DNA of 64,000 nt from an uncultured Bacteroidales bacterium (GCA_945921355.1 CAMEKM010000003.1:1-64000), one strand, 5' to 3'; numbered from the stretch's first letter, positions 7,366-15,864 are shown. Numbers and translations: made by a program. Notes: generated from the sequence alone by a model not told the origin.

Positions 7366-9879
7366 TTAATTTTCTCTCCTGACACAACGAACACGTTCAT
7401 CATCATAATAACTCACTGTCCATTGGTCACCATCACTAAAATCGACAACATATGCATCCATCGCACCTCCCTTCGAACAACTCCAATAGCTTGCTGTAAG
7501 ATAAAAACCTGTGATCTCCATCCTTTTTAGATACATCGTTACTAATTGTGATTTCTCGGGTACAAACCAATCAGAAAATCCTCCATATGTCAAAGAAGAG
7601 CACAATGCATTTGCCTCATACCATGTCATTACAAAATCAAACTCGGGGTGTACACGATAAGTAGCATTGTCATGAATGAAAGTAGGTAATGCCATATAAG
7701 CAAAAGTCTCAGGAGTTATTTCTAATATATTACCATAAACAATTCCCGCTTCGCTCTTTGCATATGCACGAATATACAAGGAATTTGATCCAACTCCATT
7801 TATTGTCACCTGCTTTTCATATTGTACAGACGAGGTTTTAGCTACAGATACTTTTGTTACATTTGCATCATCAATCATCGGAGTACTCATTGTTCCATAG
7901 ATAAATCCTCGTTCTATATATTCTGGGTCACCCACTGCAACAATATTACCTATCAAATATATGTGCTCTGCATCTTGTACTGTGGCTGATATAGTTGTTA
8001 CCTCTGGCATAATGGCATTAAAATCCAAAGCGACTTCATCGCCATATGCCGTTCCTTTGCTACTTGTTGCAAAAGCACGTACATAATAGACACTACCCAT
8101 TTCCAAGTTGTTCAAGTTATAGGTATATGTACCAGTATTTGTACCGCTCACATTGATTACCGTTGCATCATCTTTGGTTGGATTATGCGCTACACCATAT
8201 ACAAAACCACGCTGTGTATAAGCAGGATCGCCTTTGCTCTCAATAGTGCCATGCAATGTAGCAATTCCTTGAGCTATAATCTTTCCTGTTACTTCTTGCG
8301 TAGATACTACAGGCATAATGGCATTAAAATCCATTTCTAGCTCATTACCATAAATCGTCCCCTTACTATTCGTAACAAATGCACGGATGTAATAAACCTT
8401 CCCCTCTATCAATCCTGTTGCAGTAGCGGTAAAATCACCTGTACCATTACCTTCAGCGATAACTTTACTATCACTTAAAGTTGGATTATGTACGGTAGCA
8501 TATACAAAGCCACGCTCCGTATATCCCAAATCGCCCTCAGAAACTACATTTCCCTTAAAGGCTGCGATTCCATCTGCGATATTCTTATTTGTAACTTCTA
8601 AAGTTTTCACTTCTGGCATAGTTGCTGTGAAATCACAACTCACCTCATTGCCATACACTGTGCCTTTCTTGTTAGTCACATACGCACGAACATAGTAGGT
8701 TTTGCCTTCTTCTAAGCCTGATACATTCTTACGGAAGATGCCCAACTCTGCACCGCTGACAATAAGTTTGGTATCATCTATCGTTGGGTTATTGGTCAGA
8801 GCATATACAAAACCACGCTCCGTATAGGCAGGGTCACCGACATAAGTTACCTTTCCATTGAAGATGGCAGTTCCATTTTCAATATTCAAATCTTTGATAC
8901 TATCGGTGACTACAGTAGGTGCAGATGTTTGTACTACAAACGACACTTGGTTCGTACTATAGAAAGTACCTAATACGCTTATCGCATATGCACGCACATA
9001 GTAAGTTGTATTGGCTGCTAAATCAACTGCTTGAGCAGAGAATTGTAATTTTTCATTTACAGGAACTGTTAATTTTGCTATCGTATTATCTACTGTAGGT
9101 TGTTGGGTTGTAGAATATACAAAACCACGCTCGGTATATTTCGGATTACCCTCGCATAGCAATTCAGCATTAAAAATGGCGATAGTTCCTTTGACATCCG
9201 TACACTCCAATGTATTGAGAGATACTGCTTTACGACTATTAACTGCAATTACTGTGAGTGATTTGCTACCGTTAGAAGATGTTATTTGTAAGGTGGTTTT
9301 GTTCTCGCCCTCCTCTAATTTGTTTCTGTCGATAGTAACTACGATAGGTTGCTTGCCATTAGGTGATACATCGCCGCTGGTTTTACTGATTGAATCAATC
9401 CAAACGGCAGTCTTAACAATCTCCCAAGAGAGTTTTTCTGCACCATCGTTGTAGATATTGAATGAACGTGCAATATCTGCCTCAGCATCACCAAAATGGA
9501 GTTCTAATAAGTCGGCATTATTTTCATCCACTACTTTGAGAGCAGGTGGAATTTGCTCCATCTGCACATCGCCCTTGGCTTGTTGTCCTGGTTTTACTTC
9601 GATGGTGCTACTTACGCCATCAAGATAACCAGTCTTGGTAATTAACAAGGTGTATTTACCTGGATCCAATTCAGTAAACTCAAATTGTCCTTCACTGCCT
9701 GTGATGGTTTTTAGTCCACCTGGGCTGAGTTCTACACCTGCTGATTTGATGGGTTCACCCGTAGCTTTGTCAGCCACTACACCATAGATACTGCCTGGAA
9801 GTTCTACATCTGGCACACATGCTTGGTATATGCCACATATAAGCAAGATACCCAAGAAAAGATAAAGAGATTTTTTCAT
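7366..9879 (-). CDS. Large lipoprotein with five about 100-residue beta-sandwich repeats and a DUF1566-like C-terminus
   Basis: The N-terminus is a lipoprotein signal (lipobox YQAC, Cys about 21). In order there follow a carboxypeptidase-regulatory-like domain (about 29-105), a BACON-like region (about 110-215), and five repeats (about 218-730). Each repeat carries the marks GDPAYTERGFVY, NPTxDD and YYVRAYxTNxKGTxYGNE, an FN3-like pattern. The last about 100 residues resemble DUF1566/FISUMP modules (WYEANALCSSL, GFSDWFVPEKSQL, YWSCSKGG, RVRCVRREN). The protein is predicted to be at the cell surface and adhesive or glycan-binding, but no substrate can be named. It is the last gene of a five-gene operon, 12 nt after a small lipoprotein that is paralogous to its first domain. 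Confidence 0.8.
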   Translation of the reverse strand: MKKSLYLFLGILLICGIYQACVPDVELPGSIYGVVADKATGEPIKSAGVELSPGGLKTITGSEGQFEFTELDPGKYTLLITKTGYLDGVSSTIEVKPGQQAKGDVQMEQIPPALKVVDENNADLLELHFGDAEADIARSFNIYNDGAEKLSWEIVKTAVWIDSISKTSGDVSPNGKQPIVVTIDRNKLEEGENKTTLQITSSNGSKSLTVIAVNSRKAVSLNTLECTDVKGTIAIFNAELLCEGNPKYTERGFVYSTTQQPTVDNTIAKLTVPVNEKLQFSAQAVDLAANTTYYVRAYAISVLGTFYSTNQVSFVVQTSAPTVVTDSIKDLNIENGTAIFNGKVTYVGDPAYTERGFVYALTNNPTIDDTKLIVSGAELGIFRKNVSGLEEGKTYYVRAYVTNKKGTVYGNEVSCDFTATMPEVKTLEVTNKNIADGIAAFKGNVVSEGDLGYTERGFVYATVHNPTLSDSKVIAEGNGTGDFTATATGLIEGKVYYIRAFVTNSKGTIYGNELEMDFNAIMPVVSTQEVTGKIIAQGIATLHGTIESKGDPAYTQRGFVYGVAHNPTKDDATVINVSGTNTGTYTYNLNNLEMGSVYYVRAFATSSKGTAYGDEVALDFNAIMPEVTTISATVQDAEHIYLIGNIVAVGDPEYIERGFIYGTMSTPMIDDANVTKVSVAKTSSVQYEKQVTINGVGSNSLYIRAYAKSEAGIVYGNILEITPETFAYMALPTFIHDNATYRVHPEFDFVMTWYEANALCSSLTYGGFSDWFVPEKSQLVTMYLKRMEITGFYLTASYWSCSKGGAMDAYVVDFSDGDQWTVSYYDDERVRCVRREN

Positions 9880-9891
9880 TGTTATATAGTG

Positions 9892-10221
9892 TTATTGTTT
9901 TTTATCCATTGTTATACTGATTTCCACAGTTTCACCTGCAATCGCATTTGCAGTTTTTCGGTTGGTGCTATAACCTGACTTCTGTACAGTAATTGTATAT
10001 TGTACGGCATCTAACTCTGCAAACTCAAAGCATCCATCTGCTTTTGTTACTATATTCTTTCCCGAAGGACTAAGTACAACCGACACACCCTCAATCGGCT
10101 CCATCATCTCGCTATCCACCACCGTTCCGCATACAGTGGCAAACGCATCATACGTTACTGGCTCACAGCCGACCATTATCAGCAATGCCAATAGCACAGC
10201 ACAAATACTTAATCGTTTCAT
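9892..10221 (-). CDS. Small carboxypeptidase-regulatory-like lipoprotein
   Basis: This is a 109-residue lipoprotein with signal and lipobox (LLIMVGCEP) followed by one seven-stranded regulatory-like domain: GTVVDSEMMEPIEGV, LSPSGKNIVTKADGCFEF, ELDAVQYTITVQKSGY. It is clearly related to residues 29-105 of the large lipoprotein downstream, which suggests duplication within the operon. Such domains are found as plug-like or adhesive modules in envelope proteins of Bacteroidota. The gene sits 12 nt before the large lipoprotein and 15 nt after the DUF5683-like gene, so all are probably cotranscribed. Confidence 0.78.
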   Translation of the reverse strand: MKRLSICAVLLALLIMVGCEPVTYDAFATVCGTVVDSEMMEPIEGVSVVLSPSGKNIVTKADGCFEFAELDAVQYTITVQKSGYSTNRKTANAIAGETVEISITMDKKQ

Positions 10222-10236
10222 AATGTTTTGTTGTAT

Positions 10237-11022
10237 TTAGAAATTTACCACCGCTGCTATACCGCCACTTTCATAGTCAGCGTATGGTGCAAATCGTATT
10301 TGCGCCAAGTCACCTATCATGATATGTTTATCACCTTTAGCCACAATACCGTCTATTAAACTCCATGCATAGAATGCTACTGCACCTGCAATACAGACAT
10401 TGCGCGTGATATTACAGATATTGGCATTCTGTGCATAGCGCTGTTTGAGTGTAGAGTTATGTGTCATCGCTATTTGTTGTGCATAGTTTTGGCGAAGACA
10501 TTCTGCTGCAACAATACCACCTACCATCAATACTTCTCCTGCAATCATAGTAGCACCTTTACCTACGCTTCCTTTATATATTTGTGCCATACCAGGAACA
10601 AATACACGCGCAGAGAATGGATATTTCTCCGACAAAGTAACTGGCTCAAATAATAGTGATGGATTCTTGGCAGTCTGCACCAATAGATATACACGATATT
10701 GTCCTGCCTCAATACGTTCTACGTATTCATCCACTACACGTGCCTTGGCGATCAAGTCGTGTTCACTTTTAACTTGCACTTCATTACCTGTCATTGACAC
10801 CATGGCTTGTGTACCACTAGCCATACTACGGCGCTCTAACACTTGCTGCATCGCTTTCTTACGAGCATTGTCTGGCTCATATCCTACAGCAGACACTACT
10901 TCTACGTAGGAATTTTGGACTTCTTCAAAATACCCATCCGTCCATTTGGGGCGTTCGGTAATTTGGGAATAGGCGCCCTGCAATAGCAGAGCACCTATCA
11001 TTATCATTAAAAATCGACGCAT
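10237..11022 (-). CDS. Exported LPP20-like/DUF5683-like membrane protein
   Basis: A signal peptide (MRRFLMIMIGALLLQGAYSQ) precedes a region (about 22-115) like LPP20-type domains (RPKWTDGYF, VSAVGYEPDNARKKAMQQV). The C-terminal half carries the motif PGMAQIYKGSVGKG and hydrophobic segments (MIAGEVLMVGGIVAA, ITRNVCIAGAVAFYAW) of DUF5683-type membrane proteins. Fusion of an envelope domain with a membrane anchor suggests an assembly or scaffold role with the neighbouring lipoproteins. The stop of the upstream LPP20-like gene is 3 nt away. No enzymatic motif is seen. Confidence 0.7.
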   Translation of the reverse strand: MRRFLMIMIGALLLQGAYSQITERPKWTDGYFEEVQNSYVEVVSAVGYEPDNARKKAMQQVLERRSMASGTQAMVSMTGNEVQVKSEHDLIAKARVVDEYVERIEAGQYRVYLLVQTAKNPSLLFEPVTLSEKYPFSARVFVPGMAQIYKGSVGKGATMIAGEVLMVGGIVAAECLRQNYAQQIAMTHNSTLKQRYAQNANICNITRNVCIAGAVAFYAWSLIDGIVAKGDKHIMIGDLAQIRFAPYADYESGGIAAVVNF

Positions 11023-11025
11023 AAA

Positions 11026-11622
11026 TTAGTGAGTTTCTTGATATTCCTCAAAACGCTTTTGCATCTTCTCACGATACACTTCCTCGTTAAAACCGATACG
11101 ATCTTTCTCATCCTGTGTCAAATGATCTTTAACTTCTTGAGAAATGCGGCGTGCTGTTTCCTCTTTAGAAATCTCAATCGCGATATAGCATTCAATATCG
11201 CCATCGTCATAGATTTCACTCCAACGAGTACAAGATTGCATTGTTTCATTGATAATTGCGTCAATGATACGATCGCCAGCAGAAGTCATCTTGCGCTCTA
11301 CATCATTACCACGGTTATTGCCTACAGAAGCAGAATACTCACTTACCATGCCTTTGTATGCATGTTGCATTTTCAAGCGAATCAGTTCTTGTGCAGCCAA
11401 AAGAGCACCTTTTTGCACTTCGTTACGTTGCATACTTGAGCCACGGAAACTGGTAGATGCCGCAAAATCTTGTTTGGTATCATACACTTGGCATGGAGCT
11501 TCGAAGGTCTCACCAAAAGGATTTTGCGTTTTTTGACTTTGTGCTACTGCTTGCTTAGCGCTGCAAGAACTGAGAACGAGAGCAGTCATCACCAAGACTG
11601 CAAAAGAATGGAATGTTTTCAT
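11026..11622 (-). CDS. LPP20-like lipoprotein
   Basis: A 198-residue lipoprotein with lipobox ALVLSSCSA. The body (QVYDTKQDFAASTSFRGSS, NEVQKGALLAAQELIRLKM, IINETMQSCTRW, ECYIAIEISKEE) follows the pattern of the LPP20 lipoprotein family, including the alternating strands and a long amphipathic helix. The function of the family is unresolved; it is generally envelope-associated. It shares layout with the neighbouring gene at 11696-12097 and lies 3 nt before the LPP20/DUF5683-like gene, supporting one operon. Confidence 0.75.
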   Translation of the reverse strand: MKTFHSFAVLVMTALVLSSCSAKQAVAQSQKTQNPFGETFEAPCQVYDTKQDFAASTSFRGSSMQRNEVQKGALLAAQELIRLKMQHAYKGMVSEYSASVGNNRGNDVERKMTSAGDRIIDAIINETMQSCTRWSEIYDDGDIECYIAIEISKEETARRISQEVKDHLTQDEKDRIGFNEEVYREKMQKRFEEYQETH

Positions 11623-11695
11623 TGTTTTGTTGTTTTTAATTGTTATTGCTAACTACTTGATGTAAATGAACGGAGAGTCAGCATTTCCGTATATA

Positions 11696-12097
11696 TTACT
11701 TATTTTTTAGCATTCTTGCTGCCACATATACAACAAAATATCCCTTTTTATCACAGGTGATTTTTTGACAAACCACCTCCGTATCATTAAAGTTACCTGA
11801 AAATTCTATTTTAGATGTATTATTTTGTCCCGTCTGTTCTTTAGCCCTCGTTATTTTTTGCAGCAGTAGCATTTGTGCATTTCTTAGAGCATCCTGCATA
11901 GCTAAATTAAGATCAGGATTAGGAGAACTAACACCCAATGCTGCATAATAATTCTCATCATCTAACGCCTCTTCCTGACATGGCATTTGAAAATGCTCCA
12001 TTTTTGACATCTTCTTTTTTTTCGGTTTCTTAGCATAACTATCAGAAAAAGACACGCCAAAAGCAACTAGTAGGGCAATTAAGACTATTTTTTTCAT
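11696..12097 (-). CDS. Small exported basic protein, LPP20-like
   Basis: A signal peptide (MKKIVLIALLVAFGVSFSDSYA) is followed by a lysine cluster (KKPKKKKMSKME) and an LPP20-like body: MPCQEEALDDENYYAALGVSS, MQDALRNAQMLLLQKI, CDKKGYFVVYVAARML. No lipobox Cys is seen, so it is probably periplasmic. It has the same plan as the downstream lipoprotein at 11026-11622 and is likely a paralogue. As first gene of the operon it begins about 80 nt after the terminator of the candidate ncRNA; no consensus promoter is visible between them, so read-through or a divergent promoter must drive the operon. Confidence 0.7.
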   Translation of the reverse strand: MKKIVLIALLVAFGVSFSDSYAKKPKKKKMSKMEHFQMPCQEEALDDENYYAALGVSSPNPDLNLAMQDALRNAQMLLLQKITRAKEQTGQNNTSKIEFSGNFNDTEVVCQKITCDKKGYFVVYVAARMLKNK

Positions 12098-12135
12098 GAT
12101 TGTGTTGTTTTAATTAGTTAAACATATATGTTTTT

Positions 12136-12149
12136 ACTCACTGGTGAGT
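12136..12149 (-). promoter_or_regulatory. Short palindrome ACTCAC-TG-GTGAGT upstream of the exported-protein operon
   Basis: A perfect 6-bp inverted repeat with a 2-nt spacer lies 39 nt ahead of the first operon gene. It could be an operator or a small RNA hairpin; this is inference from position only. Confidence 0.3.
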
Positions 12150-12173
12150 TTTCTTTCTAACCAATTAGACACA

Positions 12174-12211
12174 ACAAAAAAGCGTGAAACTTGCTATTTG
12201 CCAGTTCCACG
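12174..12211 (-). terminator. Intrinsic terminator of the candidate ncRNA
   Basis: On the reverse strand CGTG-G-AACT ... AGTT-T-CACG forms an imperfect hairpin (12182-12211), followed directly by CTTTTTTG. Stem plus T-run is the standard intrinsic terminator shape. Confidence 0.75.
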
Positions 12212-12277
12212 ACTTGAGGCTCTCGCATTGCCTTGATATCGAAACCGACAACGCGAAGCCCACGCCGAATATATACT

Positions 12278-12317
12278 AGTTGACAATTGACAGTTGACAG
12301 TTAACAGTTGACAATTG
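12278..12317. repeat. Heptanucleotide tandem repeat (AACTGTC)n inside the candidate ncRNA
   Basis: Read on the reverse strand, about six 7-nt units (AATTGTC, AACTGTT, AACTGTC, AACTGTC, AATTGTC, AACTAGT) follow each other without gaps. A shorter tract of the same type is at 12533-12559. Confidence 0.75.
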
Positions 12318-12532
12318 CCCCAATGACCACACCTATTGTGTATAATATGTCGCGCATGCGTGCCTATACACGCAATAGCAACATACAAAGATGTTGGTCT
12401 GGATAGTCTATATCCCGTAGGACATCTATCGTTGCTAAGTCCTGATAAGATTTATAGAAAGTTGCGAAGTTTCTAAGAGTCAGAACAGAGCGCTAATAAA
12501 CGCCTTTATGTATGTCTGCAAAACCCTCCAAA

Positions 12533-12559
12533 GACAATTAACAGTTGCAGTTAATAATT
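12533..12559. repeat. Short heptanucleotide tract near the ncRNA 5' end
   Basis: Reverse-strand units AACTGC-AACTGTT-AATTGTC resemble the tract at 12278-12317 and fall between the two arms of the ATGTCTGC/GCAGACAT stem. Confidence 0.45.
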
Positions 12560-12602
12560 CACAAATATCAACGCAGACATCCCTTCGTTGGGTTTCGCGC
12601 TG

Positions 12603-12634
12603 CAAAGATACAACATTTTTTTGAATCGTGCAAA
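12603..12634 (-). promoter_or_regulatory. Bacteroidetes -33/-7 promoter of the candidate ncRNA
   Basis: TTTG (12631-12634), 20 nt, TATCTTTG (12603-12610) on the reverse strand. It matches the consensus at every conserved position; the start site would be near 12597. Confidence 0.8.
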
Positions 12635-12726
12635 TAAAAATTGCTTTTTAGAGTGATTTTTGCTCAGCGGGCACGATGAAAGTGAGATTAGTGGTAGGGT
12701 ATAGGGAAAGTATTGGATGATGATGG

Positions 12727-12767
12727 ATTGGTATCGAAGTGGTAATGAGATGGTTTCGAGAAAGATA
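12727..12767 (-). repeat. 41-nt diverged repeat, copy A
   Basis: Read on the reverse strand, this stretch aligns without gaps to 21289-21329 (forward strand) at 33 of 41 positions; the shared core is TTTCTCGAAACCA. It lies in the non-coding space after the HAD gene. Confidence 0.55.
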
Positions 12768-12787
12768 GCGGAAATAGAGATGGGTAA

Positions 12788-13663
12788 TTACTCCATCGTA
12801 TCGCCTACGGCGGAAAACATATTAAGCGTATCGCGGTTGACAGCTTCGTGCTGAGAGAGGGTGTAGTCAGCCTTTATCTTATCCAAGATACGCTTGACAA
12901 TCTCCATCATCTGACCATCCTCAGTATAGTCGGCTGGGCAAGCGAAATTGAAACGACCCTCGGAGAGGAGTTGCTGTGCAAGCATGCGCTTCTTATCATT
13001 GCCATAGACTGCAAAACTGTGTCCGCCATTGGACTTGACAGTGCGCATACATGGCACATCCGTCTCACCATCACCAAAATATATCATTCGTTCAAAAGGC
13101 ACTGGGCGTTCGTCAGAAGGCACAAACTCATTGATACGCACACGGTCACTCACCTCACGAATACCTTTATTGATTTTGAAGAGAAACTGCGTTTTCTTGG
13201 TATAATCCACTACCACCGATGGCCAACAAGCATCACCGTTGCTATCATAAAGATAGGTGCAAGCATAGATATTCTCGAACTCATGAGCAATAGCGCAGCC
13301 CTCTATCATCTCTTTGATACCCGAACTATTGATGTAATGCTTGACCTGTACACCAATCTGCGCAGCATAATGGTTGATATGCTTGAACCACTGGAGTACG
13401 CCAGGGAAGAACTGCACCGTTTTGCCAAAGTCGCGGAGCATCTGTCGAGTACAACGAATGCCTGCACGCTGGGCTTCGATTTGAATGGCATACATCACAA
13501 CAGCTATGCCACCTGCATCGTTAGTCTTGGCAATGCGGTCGCAAAGATCCCAGAAATCATTAGGGTTTTGATATCCAATAGCTTGCAAAAGTCCGAACTC
13601 CTGCATATTACCAGGAGCGAGAGTTCCGTCGAAGTCATAGATGAGGGCTATTGTGGGGAGCAT
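12788..13663 (-). CDS. HAD-superfamily phosphatase
   Basis: The HAD motif I DFDGT (residues 10-14), with both aspartates, opens the protein. Motif IV is YFGDGETDVPCM. The cap region (about 25-120) is helical. Overall it resembles phosphoserine-phosphatase-like HAD hydrolases, acting on a small phosphorylated substrate in the cytoplasm; the substrate cannot be told. The open frame extends to 13789, but the promoter at 13727-13758 places the transcript start near 13720, so the Met at 13663 directly before the HAD core is the real start (291 residues). It is divergent from the beta-CASP gene. Confidence 0.82.
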   Translation of the reverse strand: MLPTIALIYDFDGTLAPGNMQEFGLLQAIGYQNPNDFWDLCDRIAKTNDAGGIAVVMYAIQIEAQRAGIRCTRQMLRDFGKTVQFFPGVLQWFKHINHYAAQIGVQVKHYINSSGIKEMIEGCAIAHEFENIYACTYLYDSNGDACWPSVVVDYTKKTQFLFKINKGIREVSDRVRINEFVPSDERPVPFERMIYFGDGETDVPCMRTVKSNGGHSFAVYGNDKKRMLAQQLLSEGRFNFACPADYTEDGQMMEIVKRILDKIKADYTLSQHEAVNRDTLNMFSAVGDTME

Positions 13664-13726
13664 ATCGAAAAGTTTTAATGTTTCACGCACCCAAGGCGCT
13701 TGTTTCACCGTTTCATTTTTCTGGTG

Positions 13727-13758
13727 CAAAGGTACTGCTTTTTGATGAATGTTGCAAG
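13727..13758 (-). promoter_or_regulatory. Promoter for the HAD phosphatase gene (decides its start)
   Basis: CTTG (13755-13758), 20 nt, TACCTTTG (13727-13734) on the reverse strand. It lies inside the longest open frame, which rules out the upstream start at 13789. Confidence 0.75.
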
Positions 13759-13795
13759 AAAAAAGTGCGTGAGAGTACAATTTTAACACAAATTA

Positions 13796-13827
13796 TTTGC
13801 AATTGTACGAAATATGTAGTAATTTTG
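13796..13827 (+). promoter_or_regulatory. Promoter for the beta-CASP hydrolase gene
   Basis: TTTG (13796-13799), 20 nt, TAATTTTG (13820-13827). It is divergent from the HAD promoter, with about 37 bp between the two -33 boxes. The leader is short, about 20 nt. Confidence 0.8.
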
Positions 13828-13852
13828 CAAACGGATTTTAACCAATAATAGC

Positions 13853-15259
13853 ATGAAAATACAATTCTTAGGCGCAGCACAAGAGGTGACAGGTAGCAAA
13901 CACCTCATCACAACCGATTCGGGTAAAACAATCTTGCTGGATTGTGGTATGTATCAAGGCAAAGGTATGGAAACTGACGAAGCCAACCGCGATTTGGGCT
14001 TTGATCCGAAAGATATACACTATCTGCTGCTCTCGCATGCACATATTGATCACTCAGGATTGATACCTTATATATATAGTCGTGGTTTTCGTGGCAAAAT
14101 CTATTGTACTGCTGCTACGCGCGACTTGTGCGAACTGATGCTGCAAGATACAGCATTTATCCAAAAACAGGATGTGCGGTGGTATAACAAAAAGATGGAC
14201 CGTCAGCACAAACCTAAAATAAAGCCCCTCTATGAAAGTGATCATGTGCAACAAGTGATGAAGCGATTTTATACCGTGGACTATGACAAGCCCTATCGCA
14301 TCGATGAGCAGATAGAGGTACAGTTTACCAACTCAGGACACATGCTTGGTTCGGCAGTTATCAGCGTGAATATCAAAGAGAACGGTGAAGTGAAACGCAT
14401 TGCATACACAGGAGATGTAGGGCGTTTGCATAGCCATATACTGAATACACCTCAGGCTTTCCCACAATGCGATTATTTGATTTGCGAGTCCACGTATGGC
14501 GATCGATTGCACGATGATGCATTGGTGTCGGAAGAGCAATTGCTGGGTGTGGTGGAAGAGACATGTATGTACAAGAAAGGCAAGCTACTGATTCCGTCAT
14601 TCTCGGTGGGTAGGACACAGGAGATTGTGTATGTGCTGAATGAATTGTACAATGAGGGACGACTGGAGCGTGTACCAGTATATGTAGATTCGCCTCTGTC
14701 AGCTAATGCTACCGAGATATTTCGCCGTTATGCCGATACGCTGAACGAGCAAGTGCGTGATACCATGCGCTTTGATCCAGATCCTTTTGGGTTTAATACC
14801 TTGCATTATATTACCGACCTCAATGACTCAAAGGCTTTAAATAAGAGCCAGCAACCATGTATCGTGATTTCTGCATCAGGTATGTTGGAGGCAGGACGCA
14901 TCAAGCACCACGTATCAAACCACATTGACGACCCAACAACAACGATATTGATTGTGGGCTATTGCACCCCAACATCATTAGGCGCACGCATACAAGATCC
15001 CAATTTGCGCTATGTGAGTATATTTGGATATGACCATAGAATCCGTGCACAAGTGACCAAAATAGAGGGCTTCTCTGGGCATGGCGATTATCAAGAGATG
15101 ATACAATATTTTACTGGTTGTCAAGACGTTAATCAAATACGCAAGACGTTTATCGTACACGGCGAGAGCAGCACACAAGAGGCGATGAAAGATCACCTGT
15201 ATGAAGCAGGATTTCGAGGTATTGCTATTCCAGAAAAAGGAGAGGAATTTACCTTATAA
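13853..15259 (+). CDS. MBL-fold/beta-CASP metallo-hydrolase (probable RNase)
   Basis: The metallo-beta-lactamase signature SHAHIDHSG (about 61-69) binds two zinc ions. Further metal-site elements are GHMLGSA (about H163), YTGDVGR and the C-terminal FSGHGDYQEM. The insertion with SFSVGRTQEIVYVLNEL and DSPLSANATEIF is the beta-CASP domain. At 468 residues it resembles the YSH1/CPSF-like family often annotated as an exonuclease of RNA metabolism. Location is cytoplasmic. It stands alone between a clear promoter and a hairpin terminator. Confidence 0.88.
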   Translation: MKIQFLGAAQEVTGSKHLITTDSGKTILLDCGMYQGKGMETDEANRDLGFDPKDIHYLLLSHAHIDHSGLIPYIYSRGFRGKIYCTAATRDLCELMLQDTAFIQKQDVRWYNKKMDRQHKPKIKPLYESDHVQQVMKRFYTVDYDKPYRIDEQIEVQFTNSGHMLGSAVISVNIKENGEVKRIAYTGDVGRLHSHILNTPQAFPQCDYLICESTYGDRLHDDALVSEEQLLGVVEETCMYKKGKLLIPSFSVGRTQEIVYVLNELYNEGRLERVPVYVDSPLSANATEIFRRYADTLNEQVRDTMRFDPDPFGFNTLHYITDLNDSKALNKSQQPCIVISASGMLEAGRIKHHVSNHIDDPTTTILIVGYCTPTSLGARIQDPNLRYVSIFGYDHRIRAQVTKIEGFSGHGDYQEMIQYFTGCQDVNQIRKTFIVHGESSTQEAMKDHLYEAGFRGIAIPEKGEEFTL

Positions 15260-15264
15260 GAAAT

Positions 15265-15290
15265 AGAGAGTAGTCAGATGACTACTCTCT
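15265..15290. terminator. Bidirectional terminator
   Basis: An 11-bp perfect stem (AGAGAGTAGTC / GACTACTCTCT) with loop AGAT lies between the convergent stops at 15259 and 15316. TTTGTTT follows on the forward strand. Confidence 0.75.
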
Positions 15291-15315
15291 TTGTTTGCTA
15301 TTAAAATTGAAATAA

Positions 15316-15864
15316 TTACTTCTTGAAATAGCGATTGTACAAGCCCTCGAAGCCTTTGCCGTGGCGAGCCTCGTCCTTAGCCATCTCATGTACAGTATCG
15401 TGGATAGCATCCCAGTCCATCGCTTTTGCACGCTTAGCAATACGGAGTTTATCTTCGCAAGCACCAGCCTCAGCCATCATACGCTTCTCGAGGTTCTCCT
15501 TGGTGCTCCAAACTACCTCACCAAGCAATTCAGCAAACTTAGAGCAGTGCTCAGCCTCTTCCCAAGCGTAACGCTTGAATGCCTCTGCGATCTCAGGATA
15601 ACCCTCACGATCAGCTTGGCGTGACATTCCTAGATACATACCAACCTCGGTAGCCTCACCCATGAAGTGCGCATTGAGGTCCTTGATCATTTCCTCGTCG
15701 GTAGCTTTAGCCACGCCGATGATATGCTCGCAAGCGAATGCGATACCAGCAGACTCATCTACTTCTTTCCATGTTACTACTTGTTTGCATTGTGGGCAGC
15801 GCTCTGGAGCAGGTGCACCTTCGTGTACATAGCCGCAAATTGGGCAAATAAATTTCTTCTTCAT
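15316..15864 (-). CDS. rbr: Reverse rubrerythrin (peroxidase)
   Basis: The rubredoxin-like iron site is N-terminal (Cys 7, 10, 23, 26 in CPIC and CPQC), followed by a ferritin-like four-helix domain with the di-iron ligands ([25 protein letters not shown]). This is the order of reverse rubrerythrins. It reduces hydrogen peroxide using electrons from NADH carriers and is a main peroxide defence in anaerobes. The length of 182 residues is normal. Upstream, at 15913-15929, lies a 17-bp motif shared with the SOD and ferritin genes. Confidence 0.92.
   Translation of the reverse strand: MKKKFICPICGYVHEGAPAPERCPQCKQVVTWKEVDESAGIAFACEHIIGVAKATDEEMIKDLNAHFMGEATEVGMYLGMSRQADREGYPEIAEAFKRYAWEEAEHCSKFAELLGEVVWSTKENLEKRMMAEAGACEDKLRIAKRAKAMDWDAIHDTVHEMAKDEARHGKGFEGLYNRYFKK

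Larger units (their letters stand above)
12176..12597 (-). ncRNA. Candidate structured non-coding RNA, about 420 nt
   Basis: The region lacks a convincing ORF but is bounded by a perfect Bacteroidetes promoter (12603-12634) and an intrinsic terminator (12174-12211). The first bases (12586-12599, CGCGAAACCCAACG) can pair with 12252-12264 (CGTGGGCTTCGCG) in a closing helix with one mismatch and one bulge. A strong hairpin pairs 12247-12260 with 12218-12232 and shares bases with that helix. Further stems include ATGTCTGC with GCAGACAT and CAACAT-CTTTGT-ATGTTG. I find no RNase P core (GAGGAAAGTCC), no tmRNA acceptor or tag. Rfam describes a promoter- and terminator-bounded class, Bacteroidales-1, which is one possible match; I could not test it. 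Heptanucleotide repeats interrupt it at 12278-12317. Confidence 0.65.

Noticed and set aside
12194-12388. 64-codon reverse frame inside the ncRNA region
   Set aside because: It spans the heptanucleotide tract and stems and shows no protein-like pattern; the structured RNA reading is better supported.
12176-12597. RNase P RNA or tmRNA as identity of the ncRNA
   Set aside because: No GAGGAAAGTCC core, no tRNA-like acceptor end, no CCA and no tag-like frame were found.
12848-13678. A 276-codon forward open frame opposite the HAD gene
   Set aside because: It is antisense to a gene with clear HAD motifs and its own promoter, and the translation has no recognisable features.
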